Assembly (NCBI GenBank): GCA_916700875.1
Contig: CAKAKS010000279.1
Coordinates: 116,001 to 180,000 of the forward strand
Source of the DNA: Sebastes aleutianus
Taxonomy: Eukaryota; Chordata; Actinopteri; Perciformes; Sebastidae
Length of the DNA: 64,000 bases
Direction: 5' to 3'
Position 1 is the first letter of the stretch. Each line of letters starts with the position of its first letter. Made by a program: the position numbers and the translations under genes. Shown here piece by piece: positions 23,045 through 35,182 of this stretch. The notes under the pieces were generated by a model. The model made no database searches and had not been told where the DNA came from. It saw nothing but the letters and a program-made list of their open reading frames with translations.

Positions 23045-24398
23045 AATGAGTCAGCACCTGAGCACTGAAACCAGGGGTAGATATAGGCTTCAACCACCTG
23101 ATCCTCATCAGGGACAATTAGGCTCCACAGCGGCCTCTGCTCAGAGATAATGAACCCAACCAGCCTGCTGAGAGGCAAGTGACCCTCACATTAATGGACA
23201 TTTCTTCAACCCCTAAAATGGAAATTTCTGTTGATTTACAGGATGTCCTCCGTACCATTCACGGGGACATCTGTTAATCCTAAAACGGAAAATTCTGTAA
23301 ATTTACAGTATATCCTCCGTACCGAGCCAAATAACAAGCCCAACATCTACATTCTGGAGGGAAAACAGACGCTAACGCTAGCATTTGTACATTACTTATC
23401 GGTCTTTGCGGACCGCCTGAGGCTAAAACTAGGGCTAACTCTACCTGACGTCCAGTGAAGTCTAAAATATGAGCATTGGTAAAATGTAAACTACAATACC
23501 AAACTTAACTTAGTCTCAAAACGAGTCAGCAAAAATATTCCTGGCGTATCTGGTAACGTTAACAGTTGAACTAAACAACAAAACAGCTTTCCAGCTAAAA
23601 CGACAGTGAGCTCAGTGTCCTGATGACATTCATGTTCTTCAGACTAACAGCTAGATGTGAAAGCTTGGCTTGGATTTTGACTGAATGAGTTCAGGCTGTC
23701 AGATTGGTGGATTAACATCCTCAAACCACTTCAAAACTGAGCACTCCTGACCTCTTGTGGTCCAAATCGGCGCCTTCTGAGAGAATCTCCACGTGTTCAG
23801 CAGTCAATATACGGAGACAGAAGCACTTTCAAACACAAGAAACGATCACAGGAAAAGTATTTCACATTATTTTCGTAGATAGTACCACCTGCTGACCAGC
23901 AGTCATTCCTAAGCTGCTGCTCTGCTGAGCATTATTCAATCACAATATCATCTGATACTGTTTAATGACAGCAGCCGTACTGTGTGATGGGCTATGCTGA
24001 CATTTAAAATGAGTGATCACAGGAGGCAACAACAGCTTTTCTTACTGCCACACAGCCTTCACTGGGCCGCTCTATCCCCAAGAGCTCTGTTTGGGGTGAG
24101 AAAAACGGCGGCCTAGTGAGGACGGAGCCCCAAACTGAGAGAAAAATAAGCACTTGTGAATTTTTACGGGTTCATTTGGACAAAGACTACTCTATATACA
24201 TTATTCAAGACACTCAGACAGAAGACAGCGTGGGGTAGTCCAGAAATTAAACAGTAAAGTAAAGCCACCTCTACACACAACAAACAGCGAAATCCATCTG
24301 AGAATAACTAATAATAATTAATGTTAAATATGAATAATGTTGTGGGATTGATCCTTATTTCATGGGATATTTATACATAATTATTACATACATACAGT

Positions 24399-24421
24399 AT
24401 ATATATATATATATATATATA
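24399..24421. repeat. AT microsatellite, unit 3
   Basis: AT dinucleotide run in the shared 3' spacer. Confidence 0.85.
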
Positions 24422-25066
24422 AAATAAAATAAAAAATAAACAGACTAAGCATTGGAACAGTGATTTGGATGTTGAATACCATGAACACCAAATAAGTTTG
24501 GATCCAGTGTGATTTCCCAACAAATTCTGTTCTTTTACTGGTTAAAAACAGCTGACTGACAACAAGGAGTTATCAAAATAAACTGTCCTGAAATATTTAA
24601 ACAGCTTTATAATAATTTTCTCACATATTTAACGATCTACTTTGAAGCATTTGTGACAAAACGGTTCAATTTCAGGACGTCATCCTGATCCAAAGCAGTC
24701 TGGAGCTTTGTATGATACCCTGGAAAAAAGACAGGAAGAAAAGACTTTGTTCATGCTTGTTTATTGATTATAGAAACCTTCAGTTTGTTCACACATCCCA
24801 TCAGTAAAGTCTGTTAAATGACTCTTGTTCAATGATTTCACGTACAGATTCATTTTCATCCACACAATCAGTTTGTTTGAGGAGAATCTCAGCGATGTAA
24901 CAGAGAATAATGATTTCCTTATTGATTATGATCATGATAATTACAGTTTTCATTAAACATCTTAGTATCTCGTTTGTACGTCGATCTGGACGACAACATT
25001 TAGACTGCCAAACAAAATAAATCACTAGACCTTCCTTTAAGACACGTGCAGTGGAAGAGAAACAAC

Positions 25067-25067
25067 A

Positions 25068-25136
<69 letters not shown>

Positions 25137-25140
25137 TACA
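25067..25140. repeat. AC/AT compound microsatellite, unit 3
   Basis: AC repeats (to about 25092) pass directly into about 20 AT repeats. Units 5 and 7 have shorter versions at the same place; units 1, 2 and 6 lack it. Confidence 0.9.
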
Positions 25141-25668
25141 CAAATATTCATGAAACATTTAGAGCACAGAGAAGTTTACATTTTCATGCAGAGAAATATC
25201 AGTTCAGGTGAACAAAGATCATCATGAGCAGTGAAACAGACACAGGAAGGAGCCACCTGAAGACACTCACACATTTACAGAACAACTCATGAGATGGTCA
25301 TGTATATGGTCAGGATGTGAATTTGTGGCTAAATTGTTACACACATAATCAGTGGTCATGTCTATAATGTTTTGTGAACAGTTTTTTCCACTTATATCTT
25401 AATGTTTGATTGAAAGACAACTTATAATGAAGCAAATTGCATTCAGTAATAGTAAATGGTAACATTTACTAGTCAGTATATTATATTATTTTATACAAGG
25501 TGAAAAGGTATCAGCATGACATACAGTATGCAAGGTTAACAGTATTTAATTTCGTTATTAAAGCATGTGTATCAAAAGCATTCATCATATAAGTGGTGTG
25601 TAACAATATATACATACTTACAAAGTTTATGTCATCACTGACGTTGTTGCTGCCGTGTTTATTTCTAG

Positions 25669-26125
25669 ATGGAGTGTTAATGGAGCAGCTGCATAGCCTG
25701 GCACTGATCGATCCGGACTCCATTCAGAAAACAAGCATTTTAAAAGTTGTTTGCTTGTCGTCTTACGGACAGACCCGACAAAGCATTAATTCAGACTGTT
25801 TACTAATCAGCATCATTATGTAGTTATTTCGGCTTCACTTTTGATCCGTTTATAACGTCGCTGCCGTATTTATGCCTTGATGACGTTATGTTGAGTGTTG
25901 ATGGAGCAGCTACAATGTTAGCATAGCCTTGCATTGATCGATCCGGACTCCGTTCAGAAAACAAGCTTTTAAAAGTTGTTTGCTCGCTGTGTTGCGGACA
26001 GACCTGACAAAGCATTAATTCAGACTTTTTACAAATTAGCATCATAATGTCGTTATTTCGGCATCATTTTGATCCGTTTATTGCAATTAAATCACAGCAC
26101 AGTGTGTTTATTTTGGGTTCATACC
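25669..26125. repeat. About 230 bp tandem duplication, unit 3
   Basis: Two copies, GATCGATCC at 25706 and 25936; the spacing is slightly shorter than 233 because a few bases are missing from the ACAACAACG segment. Confidence 0.8.
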
Positions 26126-26539
26126 GCAGTAGCGACGTGTGGCTTGCTAATGTGTTTCCTGCTTGGTGTGAATGCACGGTGGTAACACAATACGAAGCAC
26201 AACGTAACGTAACTTAAATGAACATAAACAATAGCACATGCACAACAACAGCACGATGTAATGACTCAATGAATCGCTGACACAATCCCCAGAAAACATA
26301 AACACTGAACTGTTCTCCACCTTTTCATTTAGAAAGAGCAACAACCAATGAGGAACCTGCAACAGTCGCTGATGAATCCTGTAACTTCATCACTCAGTCA
26401 GTCAGTCAGTGACAGACTTTAGTGTTTGTAGGGCTGGTCCTCTGCGGTCCAGACACAAATCAGCTCTGCAGCAACAATGATGGACATCAGATAAGTTTAA
26501 GAGTTAAAACACAGAATTTAACCCTTAAATGACTTCTGT

Positions 26540-28219
26540 CTATTTGAGTTTACACAACTTAGCAGTGTTTCCATCACTGTAATAAAACAAAAATCCAGCA
26601 TGGAGAGGCTCAGTGAATGTGGTCTGGACTCTGTGGAGGAGAGTCATGGTTTCAGAGACACTGTAGAAGGACAGAATACCTGCACTGTGATCCAGGTACA
26701 CTCCTACTCTGGAGGACGTAAGACCTGAGAACTGGGATCTGATATTGTTGTACAAAAATCTATAACTGTCTTGGTCACAATCTAACGCCCAAGATTTGTC
26801 ATTGTTTCCAAACGAACATTTATTCGACATCCCTGCTCTACTGATACTCTTGTATGCGACTGCTACATAAACTCGTCCCCCTCTCCACTCCACCTCCCAG
26901 TAACAACGTCCAGTCAGACTCTCTCCACTCAGGACCTGACACCACCATCCAGTGAATCTGTCTGGGTGACTAGAATAAGACTGATGTTGTCTAGTAAATG
27001 TTGCTTTTCTGTTCCCCTCAGATAATAACACATATGTGTTTGCTGTGTTTGGATCCAGTGTGATTTCTCGTGAATATTTTAAGAATCCAGCTCTGGTCTT
27101 GGGCTCTGGTTCTGACAGTAAAACATCCACTTCAGTCACTGTCTGTGAGACGTTTGTCCATTTCTCTCTCAGAACGTCCTGTAGTTTATCTCTGACTTCT
27201 GACACAGCCGCCGTCACGTCCTCAAAATGGCTCAGAGGACGGATATGGATGCTGGATGAGTGTGTAGATTCACTGAGCGGGGACAGTGAGGGGTAGTTGA
27301 GTAAAAACTGATTGTGATCCTCTGTGTGTGACAGCAGCTTCATCTCAGCGTCTCTCCTCTTCAGCTCAGTGATCTCCTGCTCCAGCTTCTCCTGAAGCTC
27401 TTTGACTCGACTCACTTCACTTTTCTGCTGGGATCTGACCTGCTGCTTCACATCACAGCTTCTTTTCTCCATGAGACGGATCAGCTCGGTGAAGATCTTC
27501 TCACTGTCCTCCACTGCTTTATCAGCAGAGCGATTGACAGCCTCCACCTCCTGTTGGAGCAGCTTCACATCTTTCTCTCTGTCCTGGATCCTCTGCTGGA
27601 TGTTGAGTCGACTCACCTCCAGCTCTCTCTGCCTCTCGGTCCTTTCTGCTGCAGCTGAGACGGTGTCGTGGCCTTTATGTTCATCCACAGGGCAGAGATA
27701 ACAGATACACTGCTGATCAGTACGACAGAACATCTTCATCACCTCATCGTGACGAGAGCAGATGTTCTCCTGGAGCTTCTTGGAGGGCTCCACCAGCTTG
27801 TGTTTCTTTAACGGAGCTGAGTCATAATGAGGCTGGAGATGTTTCTCACAGTAAGAGGCCAGACACACCAGACAGGACTTGAAGGCTTTCAGTTTCCTCC
27901 CAGTGCAGACATCACAGGCCACATCTTCAGCTCCAGCATAGTAGTGATCAGCAGGAGCAGCTTTGAGTCCAGTCTTTTTCAGTTCCTCCACTAAAACTGC
28001 TAACATGGTGCTTTTCAGCAGGACAGGCCTCGGTGTGAAGGTCTGCCTACACTGAGGGCAGCTGTAGATCTTCTTCGCATCCTCTCCATCCCAGAAGCTT
28101 TTAATACAGTTCATGCAGTAGCTGTGTCCACAGGAAGTAGTCACCGGATCCTTCAGTAAATCTAGACAGATCGAACAAGAGATTGCTTCCTGGTCCAGCT
28201 GAACTCCTTTCTGCGCCAT
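26540..28219 (-). CDS. finTRIM-type E3 ubiquitin ligase, copy 3
   Basis: 559 aa and intact. RING ligands are kept, although the residues before the first cysteine read DQEAIS rather than DQETFS. The linker before B30.2 reads SSSIHIRPLSHFEDV, a form shared only with copy 5, matching their shared type B spacers. B30.2 is the most divergent at its end: KNNIRSQFSGLTSSR-like region in place of the usual KTPxSGPxSSR, and a C-terminal patch LHAGFLFYYSDGNTAKL in place of LYAGLRLYNDHGVTAEL. Other variable patches are TYVLL...TRQHQSYSS, WWCQVLSGES and AGMSNKCSFGNN. The WEVEW motif is kept. These changes are in-frame substitutions, not decay. Likely a ubiquitin ligase with a recognition surface different from its neighbours; the target is unknown. 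Confidence 0.9.
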   Translation of the reverse strand: MAQKGVQLDQEAISCSICLDLLKDPVTTSCGHSYCMNCIKSFWDGEDAKKIYSCPQCRQTFTPRPVLLKSTMLAVLVEELKKTGLKAAPADHYYAGAEDVACDVCTGRKLKAFKSCLVCLASYCEKHLQPHYDSAPLKKHKLVEPSKKLQENICSRHDEVMKMFCRTDQQCICYLCPVDEHKGHDTVSAAAERTERQRELEVSRLNIQQRIQDREKDVKLLQQEVEAVNRSADKAVEDSEKIFTELIRLMEKRSCDVKQQVRSQQKSEVSRVKELQEKLEQEITELKRRDAEMKLLSHTEDHNQFLLNYPSLSPLSESTHSSSIHIRPLSHFEDVTAAVSEVRDKLQDVLREKWTNVSQTVTEVDVLLSEPEPKTRAGFLKYSREITLDPNTANTYVLLSEGNRKATFTRQHQSYSSHPDRFTGWWCQVLSGESLTGRCYWEVEWRGGRVYVAVAYKSISRAGMSNKCSFGNNDKSWALDCDQDSYRFLYNNIRSQFSGLTSSRVGVYLDHSAGILSFYSVSETMTLLHRVQTTFTEPLHAGFLFYYSDGNTAKLCKLK

Positions 28220-28356
28220 TTCACCTCTCAGTAGCAACGACTGTCTGAGTTTCACTTCCTGAGAACCGACAATAGTTTGAGCTCTGATGTAATCATCATG
28301 TGTTATGTCGGTTACACCCACCTTCAAACTGTCGATCTGAAGGGGAGGGAACAAGG
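28220..28356 (-). promoter_or_regulatory. Gene 3 5' leader: splice acceptor and ETS/IRF-like box
   Basis: Acceptor AG at 28338-28337; GGAAGTGAAA at 28259-28250; 117 nt leader. Confidence 0.5.
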
Positions 28357-28460
28357 AAATAAGAGGACCGAGAGTAGCTGTCTGTGTTTGAGAGCAGGAA
28401 CAAGAGGGAGGGGTTATCAAGCTATGATTCATTCCAGGACGAGGAGCAGCACGACTGACT

Positions 28461-28749
28461 ACGTCCCAAATCACATAATTTTACTTTTTACTTTTAGTAC
28501 ACTGCAGCTGCCCTTACAAAGTACGTACTGTTGCATGCAGTATGAATACAATATATCTGCTGTGCAGAGGATTGTGGGTCAGAACAGCCAGAAAAGCATG
28601 CTGGCTTTCATACTGTAAAATGTGACCAGATGTAGTAGGACATCCTGGTATTTTTGGCACACTGCATTTGACATACTATGTATTGGGACATAAGAAATCT
28701 TTTTTTCTGGCATACTAAGTAGTATGGTAGTATGGGTTTTGGAACGCAC
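28461..28749. mobile_element. MITE-like element upstream of gene 3
   Basis: Full-length copy of the element at 9217-9504. The plus-strand CTTATAAAG word of units 1, 2 and 5 reads CTTACAAAG here and in units 4, 6 and 7. Confidence 0.6.
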
Positions 28750-29213
28750 AGTATGTTTCGTCATTTACAAACGGAGCCTCGGTTCAAACCTGCTCCACAT
28801 TTGAAAACATTTCAGTTTTCAGTTGTAAAATATTTCTTGGCTCCTCAGGCTTTGGTGATGGCTCCACATTTCTCATAAACTCTTCCTCACCCGGGACAGG
28901 AACCCGGTGTGGGCAACGGACCGCTGTACGGGCAGCCGTTTACAGACAGGCTAGTGACACATTACACACACTCCTGAGGCTGCAGTGATTGTTTTTAAGA
29001 AATCTCATAAGCCATTGTTTTACTGCTTAACTTTTCGTTTCATACAACTAGTGTAGTAATAATAATAATAATTTATATAACACTTGTCAAACTTAAGTAC
29101 AAAGCTCTTTCCAGATTAAAAGATTTACAGAAAAAAAATCTAAATCTCATGTAATAGCGGGGCAGCTAAGCTGAAATATTCGTTACAATTGTGCATTTTG
29201 CGATAAAAGCAAC

Positions 29214-29604
29214 AAATTTGGCACAGATGTAGGTTTATATGTCACGAAAAGATATAGATATCGGGACGCTGCCAATTCGGCCCCTGGCGGACATGGCAGC
29301 CATTTTCCAAAATAGGCGCTTAATATTCCAAAACGTTGCAGAAAACTGATTTTATGACTCTTGATGATTTCCAAGGTGCGTTCAAGCTGATGAGGTCAGA
29401 TGTCAGAAGATCACAGAAATATTTTTTTTACTTCCTCATTTTTTAAGGGTACTTTTTAAAAGTTTTTAACCTGAGAAAAATGTGAAAACCAGATAAAAGG
29501 AGCATGATCACTTCAGGGTCAAACTTCACCCCCATGCCTTCATGGTAGAATGACAACCAATAAAGCAGTAAAACTGACAGAGATTAACGCTGGATACATT
29601 TCTT
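29214..29604 (+). repeat. Left inverted arm, unit 4 (long form)
   Basis: Long form as in unit 3, but missing AATGGCCGC within the CCATTTTCC block. The partner arm is absent because of the LINE-associated deletion. Confidence 0.75.
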
Positions 29605-29857
29605 GGTCGCCAGTAACCTCTAATCAAGTTTCGTTTCAAGTTTCAAGTTTCAAGTTTATTTGTCATATGCATTTAAAAGTACAGTGTACAGTGAAATGCA
29701 ATGAAATGCATTTTACCCTGGCTCTCTCTCAGCCCTTAAAATCTATAAATAGTACAGTTGATAAATACTACAATAAATAAGACAATACCTGAGAATAAAA
29801 TTATAAAACAACCTAAAACATCCATAAAACAATCCACAGCTCTGCATTCATTTAGTG

Positions 29858-32113
29858 CTACTGTTCAGTAGTCTGACCGCCTGTCTGAGGGTAAAAACTG
29901 TCTCTGAGGCGAGAGGTCCGAGCTCTAATGCTCTGTAGGCGCTTCCCTGAAGGGAGATAAGAGAAAAGTGTATATGCTGGATGACTTGTGTCCTGCATGA
30001 TACAAAGTGCTTTCTTCCTGCAGCGAGTGGTGTAAATGTCCTGTAACTGTGGTAACGGTGATCCAATAATTTTAGATGCTGTTTTCACTGTCCTCATCAG
30101 GAGTTTGTGGTCATATGATGTAATGTTGCCAAACCATACCAGTATGCATCCAGTTAAGATGCTTTCTATTGTGGACCGGTAGAAGTTGATGAGGGTTTTT
30201 GTGGACATACCATGTTTCTTTAAACACCTCAAAAAATACAGTCTCTGTTGTGCCATTTTTGTGACACAGCTGATGTGCAGGGACCAGGAGAGGGAGTCAG
30301 AAATATGGATGCCTAGGAACTTGAAGCTGTTGACAATTTCGACAGGAGTGTTATTTATATCAACAGGTGATTGAACAGTTTTAATTCTCCTGAAGTCAAT
30401 TATAAGCTCCTTAGTTTTCTCCGCATTCAGGGACAGATTGTTGTTGTGACACCACATGGTCAGGTTCCTCACTTCGTCCCTATATGCCATCTCATTGTTA
30501 TTTGTAATGAGCCCTATCACTGTTGTATCATCTGCAAATTTCACAACGCTGTTTGTATGATGTTTAGCCACACAGTCATATGTGTACAGACTATACAGTA
30601 AGGGACTGAGACAGCAACCTTGTGGAGCACCGGTATTCAGAACTGTGGTAGATGAGTATCTGTTTCCTACTCTTACTGTCTGGAGTCGGCCTGTCAGAAA
30701 ATCTTGTATCCACCTGCAGATGGAATTACAGAGGCCGAGGTCTGTCAGCTTAGATACTAGAAGAGATGGTATGATTGTATTAAAAGCACTGCTGTAATCA
30801 ACAAACAGCATTCTGACATATGTGTTTTTTCCCTCCAGATGTTTTAGCACAGTGTATAAAGCCAGTGATACGGCATCATCCACAGCTCTGTTAGACCGAT
30901 ATGCAAACTGTAATGGGTCAATATTGGCAGATATGTTGTTATTTATGTATGCTTTAACCAGTTGCTCGAAACACTTCATTATCACTGATGTTAAGGCTAC
31001 AGGTCTAAAATCATTCAGACAAGATGCAGGTGATTTCTTGGGCACAGGCACAATTATGGATTTCTTAAAACATGTGGGAACCACACAGAGAGACAGTGAC
31101 AGGTTAAAAATGTCTGTAAAAACAAAAGAAAGCTGACTGTAACAGGACTTGAGGACCCGAGGTGTAATGCCATCCGGGCCGGCAGCTTTGCCTGCTTTTA
31201 CACATTTAAAAACTCTGCACACATCAGCCTCTGTCACCTGATGTGTTGTCCCACTGAGTGTGTGTGTATCCGCAGCGAGAATTTGTCCCTGTGCTGGTGG
31301 CTCCACGACATGCTCAAAGCGGGCATAGAAAGTGTTCAGCTGGTCAGGGAATGAAGCGGTGGTGTTAGTGAGGCCACCTGGTTTTGTTTTATAGCCTGTT
31401 ACGGCTTTCAGGCCCTGCCATAAGCGCCTCGAGTCCCCGTCGTTACAATGTTGTTCAAGTTTGTCCCGGTGTTGTTTTTTGGCTGACTTGATGGCCTTCC
31501 TAAGCTCGTACCTGGCTTCCTTATAACGCTCCTCATCCCCTGCTTTGAAGACGGCGGACCTTTCTTTTAGTCTCAGGCGGACGTCGCTGTTAATCCATGG
31601 TTTCTGGTTTGGATAGGAGCGGATGGTACGAGTGGGAATACAGGTGTCCACACAGAATTTAACATAGTCAGTAACTGTATCAGCGTACTCACTCAGGTTA
31701 GTAGGATCTCTGAAAACTGACCAGTCAGTGGATTCAAAACAACCCTGGAGTTTGAGCTCTTCCTCTGCTGACCAGCACTGGACTGACCTCAGGGTGGGTT
31801 TCTCCCTCTTTGCCTCCTGCTTGTAAACAGGTAGCAAGAGCACGGAAGAATGGTCTGATTTCCCAAAGTGAGGCCGTGGGATAGACCTGTAAGCTCCTTT
31901 TATGGTGGAGTAACAGTGGTCCAGAGTCTTGTTGCCCCGAGTGGAACAGCTGACCTGCTGGTTATATTTCGGTAGCACTGATTTAAGGTTGCAGTGGTTA
32001 AAGTCCCCCGCCACGATGGAAATGGCCTGTGGGTGCTGGTTCTCGTAGCCAGTGATAGCGCCATGGAGCTCCTCCAGAGCTACCGCAGCGTTGGCTTGGG
32101 GTATGTTAGCCAA
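29858..32113 (-). pseudogene. LINE ORF: endonuclease remnant and reverse transcriptase
   Basis: About 751 codons open from a TTG-initiated frame. The first part is the C-terminal half of the AP-like endonuclease (AGDFN near residues 36-41, then GKSDHSS near 84-90). The reverse transcriptase follows with VPVPKK, FVDYSSAFNTI, TGAPQGCCLSPLLY and the FADD catalytic motif. The frame ends in the characteristic LPSGKRLQSIRARTSRLRDSFYP tail region common to fish LINEs of this group. The upstream half of the endonuclease is in another frame because of a deletion after SETWL, so the polyprotein is not continuous and retrotransposition by this copy is unlikely. The RT domain itself is open. Confidence 0.85.
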
Positions 32114-32525
32114 GTTTCAGAGAAGCAGAACACACTGCAGTTCCTCATGTACCGCTGGACGCTGATACGGCAGTGGAGCTCGTCTATCTTGTTGCCAATG
32201 GATTGCATATTGGCTAGCAAAATGCTCAGGATGGGAGGCCAAGTGGGCCGCGCCGTAGTCTCACCAGTAGCCCGCCACGTCTTCCTCGTTTGCGCCTGTG
32301 CCGGCGCTTGTAGCCGGTGTACCAGGATACCTCCGATTTAACAATGTCTTTCAGTACCGCAGGCGCTTTGCAGAAGTTTGGAACATTTTGTCTGATGTCC
32401 AGTAGAGTCTGACGGTCATAAATGACTGCGGAAGACGTAGATTGTGCTAAGAAACTAATAACTAGAGATAAAATAAAGAGAAGAGTTAGAGAAGCTCGTA
32501 GCGTGTCTCCATCAGTCGGCGCCAT
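32114..32525 (-). pseudogene. LINE ORF 5' part, frameshifted
   Basis: The ATG at 32525 opens a frame with MAPTDGDTLRAS, a hydrophobic stretch, YDRQTLLDIR and a basic KRRHRRKRGRRGG tract, the usual start of this LINE protein. It stops at about 32226. In a shifted frame the sequence continues as LLANMQSIGNKIDELHCRI and then CFSETWL, the start of the endonuclease, and breaks again near 32115. So at least one frameshift near 32230 and one internal deletion of several tens of codons separate it from the downstream reverse transcriptase frame. Confidence 0.75.
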
Positions 32526-33499
32526 ATTTCTGGTTTCTCCCCCAGCAGGCACACTGCGGTGTCAAGAGGTCAAGAGGTCAGACAATCTCCATTAAGCTCA
32601 CTGCAGTGTCTGAACTACTGTCCATCGGTCCCATTTTCTACAGAAATCTCTGGATCAAAATGAGCATTCACAGTAATGATAGCGATGACGAGGTTCAGGA
32701 CTGCTAGATCAGCATCTGACTGTGATATGGCTCAGTGTCCTGATGACATTCATGTCCTTCAGACTAACAGCTGGATGTGAAAGCTTGGCTTGGACTTTGA
32801 CTGAATGAGTTCAGGCTGTCAGATTGGTGGATTAACATCCTCAGACCACTTTAAAACTGAGCACTCCTGACCTCTTGTGGTCCAAGTCGGCGCCTTCTGA
32901 GAGAATCTCCACGTGTTCAGCAGTCAATATACGGAGACAGAAGCACTTTCAAACACAAGAAACGATCACAGGAAAAGTATTTCACATTATTTTCGTAGAT
33001 AGTACCACCTGCTACCCAGCAGTCATTCCCAAGCTGCTGCTCTGCTGAGCATTATTCAATCACAATATCATCTGATACTGTTTAATGACAGCAGCCGTAC
33101 TGTGTGATGGGCTACGCTGACATTTAAAATGAGTGATCACAGGAGGCAACAACAGCTTTTCTTACTGCCACACAGCCCTCACTGGGCCGCTCTATCCCCA
33201 AGAGCTCTGTTTTGGGTGAGAAAAACGGCGCCTAGTGAGGACGGAGCCCCAAACTGAGAGAAAAATATGCACTTGTGAATTTTTACAGGTTCATTTGGAC
33301 AAAGACTACTCTATATACACTATTCAAGACACTCAGACAGAAGACAGTGTGGGTTAGTCCAGAAATTAAACAGTAAAGTAAAGCCACCTCTACACACAAC
33401 AAACAGCGAAATCCATCTGAGAATAACTAATAATAATCTATGTTAAATATGAATAATGTTGTGGGATTGATCCTTATTTCATGGGATATTTGGGGATTT

Positions 33500-33626
<127 letters not shown>

Positions 33627-34267
33627 ATAAAATAAAAAATAAACAGACTATGCATTGGAATAGTGATTTGGAGGTTAAATACCATGAACACCAAATAAGT
33701 TTGGATCCAGTGTGATTTCACGACAAATTCTGTTCTTTGACTGGTTACAAACAGCTGACTGACAACAGGGAGTTATCAAACTAAACTGTCCTGAAATATT
33801 TAAATGGCTTTATAATAATTTTTTTCACATATTTAACGATCTACTTTGAAGCATTTGTGACAAAACGGTTCAATTTCAGGACGTCATCCTGATCCAAAGC
33901 AGCCTGGAGCTTTGTATGATACCCTGGAAAAAAGACAGGAAGAAAAGACTTAGTTCATTCTTGTTTATTGATTATAGAAACCTTCAGTTTGTTCACACAT
34001 CCCATCAGTAAAGTCTGTTAAATGACTCTTGTTACAATGATTTCACGTACAGATTCATTTTCATCCACACAATCAGTTTGTTTGAGCAGAATCTCAGCGA
34101 TGTAACAGAGAATAATGATTTCCTTATTGATTATGATCATGATAATTACAGTTTCATTAAACATCTTAGTATCTCGTTTGTACGTCGATCTGGACGACAA
34201 CATTTAGTCTGCCAAACAAATAAATATGATTCGAGATATCTTTACAGAAAGTGGTGAGAACAGAATA

Positions 34268-34314
34268 TCTATCTATATATATATATATAGATAGATATAT
34301 AGATATATATATAT
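34268..34314. repeat. TATC/ATAG and AT microsatellite, unit 4
   Basis: ATCTATCT, AT and ATAGATAG motifs in succession at the place where units 3 and 5 carry AC/AT repeats. Confidence 0.85.
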
Positions 34315-34847
34315 ACAAATATTCATCAAACATTTAGAGCACAGAGAAGTTTACATTTTCATGCAGAGAAATATCAGTTCAGGTGAACAAAGATCATCAT
34401 GAGCAGTGAAACAGACACAGGAAGGAGCCACCTGAAGACACTCACACATTTACAGAACAACTCATGAGATGGTCACGTATATGGTCAGGATGTGAATTTG
34501 TGGCTAAATTGTTACACAAATAATCAGTGGTCATGTCTATAATGTTTTGTGAACAGTTTTTTTTCCCACTTATATCTTAATGTTTGATTGAAAGACAACT
34601 TATAATGAAGCAAATTGCATTCAGTAATAGTAAATGGTAACATTTACTAGTCATTATATTATACATTTTATACAAGGTGAAAAGTTATCAGCATGACATA
34701 CAGTATGCAAGGTTAACAGTATTTCAGTTTTTTATTAAAGCATGTGTATCAAAAGCATTCATCATATAAGTGGTGTGTAACAATATATACATACTTACAA
34801 AGTTTATGTCATCACTGACGTTGTTGCTGCCGTGTTTATTTCTAGAT

Positions 34848-35056
34848 GGAGTGTTAATGGAGCAGCTGCATAGCCTGGCACTGATCGATCCTATCTCCAT
34901 TCAGAAAACAAGCATTTTAAAAGTTGTTTGCTTGCTGTGTTGCAGACAGACCCGACTAATCATTAATTCAGACTGTTTACTAATCAGCATCATTATGTAG
35001 TTATTTCGGCTTCACTTTTGATCCGTTTACAACGCAGCTGCCGTATTTATGCCTTG
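34848..35056. repeat. Single truncated 233 bp block, unit 4
   Basis: Only the first copy is present; the second and the following approximately 300 bp are deleted at the junction CCTTGA|GACTTTAG. Confidence 0.75.
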
Positions 35057-35182
35057 AGACTTTAGTGTTTGTAGGGCTGGTCCTCTGCGGTCCAGACAAA
35101 AATCAGCTCTGCAGCAACAATGATGGACACCAGATAAGTTTAAGAGTTAAAACACAGAATTTAACCCTTAAATGACTTCTGT

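Larger units (their letters stand above)
19864..26539. other. Spacer 3, type B, 3' flank of gene 3
   Basis: Distal 5' flank of gene 2 to about 20200, then the unit start. It has the long form of the left inverted arm but no right arm. The hairpin block is deleted (junction near 21553). A 1.28 kb DNA-transposon-like element occupies 21768-23044. At about 23612 the sequence jumps from CTAAAACGAC...GAGCTCA to the segment beginning GCTCAGTGTCCTG, a deletion of about 3 kb relative to unit 1, removing the type A block, the TGGTAAATGG repeat and the right arm. AT and AC/AT microsatellites and the tandem duplication follow. No gene is recognised. Confidence 0.8.
29627..32562 (-). mobile_element. CR1/L2/Rex-group LINE, damaged
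   Basis: Non-LTR retrotransposon on the minus strand. The 3' end (29627-29660) has tandem AACTTGA-type repeats after an AATAAA-like word, typical of CR1/L2-group tails rather than poly(A). The 5' end near 32562 lies just before the first ATG of the open reading frame. No clear target duplication is seen, and both junctions fall at the edges of a spacer deletion, so insertion may have come with a deletion or been followed by recombination. It is the only LINE of this size in the window, so it arrived after the unit-4 lineage separated. Confidence 0.85.

Noticed and set aside
22749..23150. 133-codon frame in the unit 3 and unit 5 insertion, considered as a transposase
   Set aside because: It runs from the insertion through its terminal repeat into the flanking spacer and has no catalytic motif.
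29627..29660. Tandem TTTCAAG repeats as a host microsatellite
   Set aside because: They are the expected 3' tail repeats of the adjoining LINE on the minus strand.
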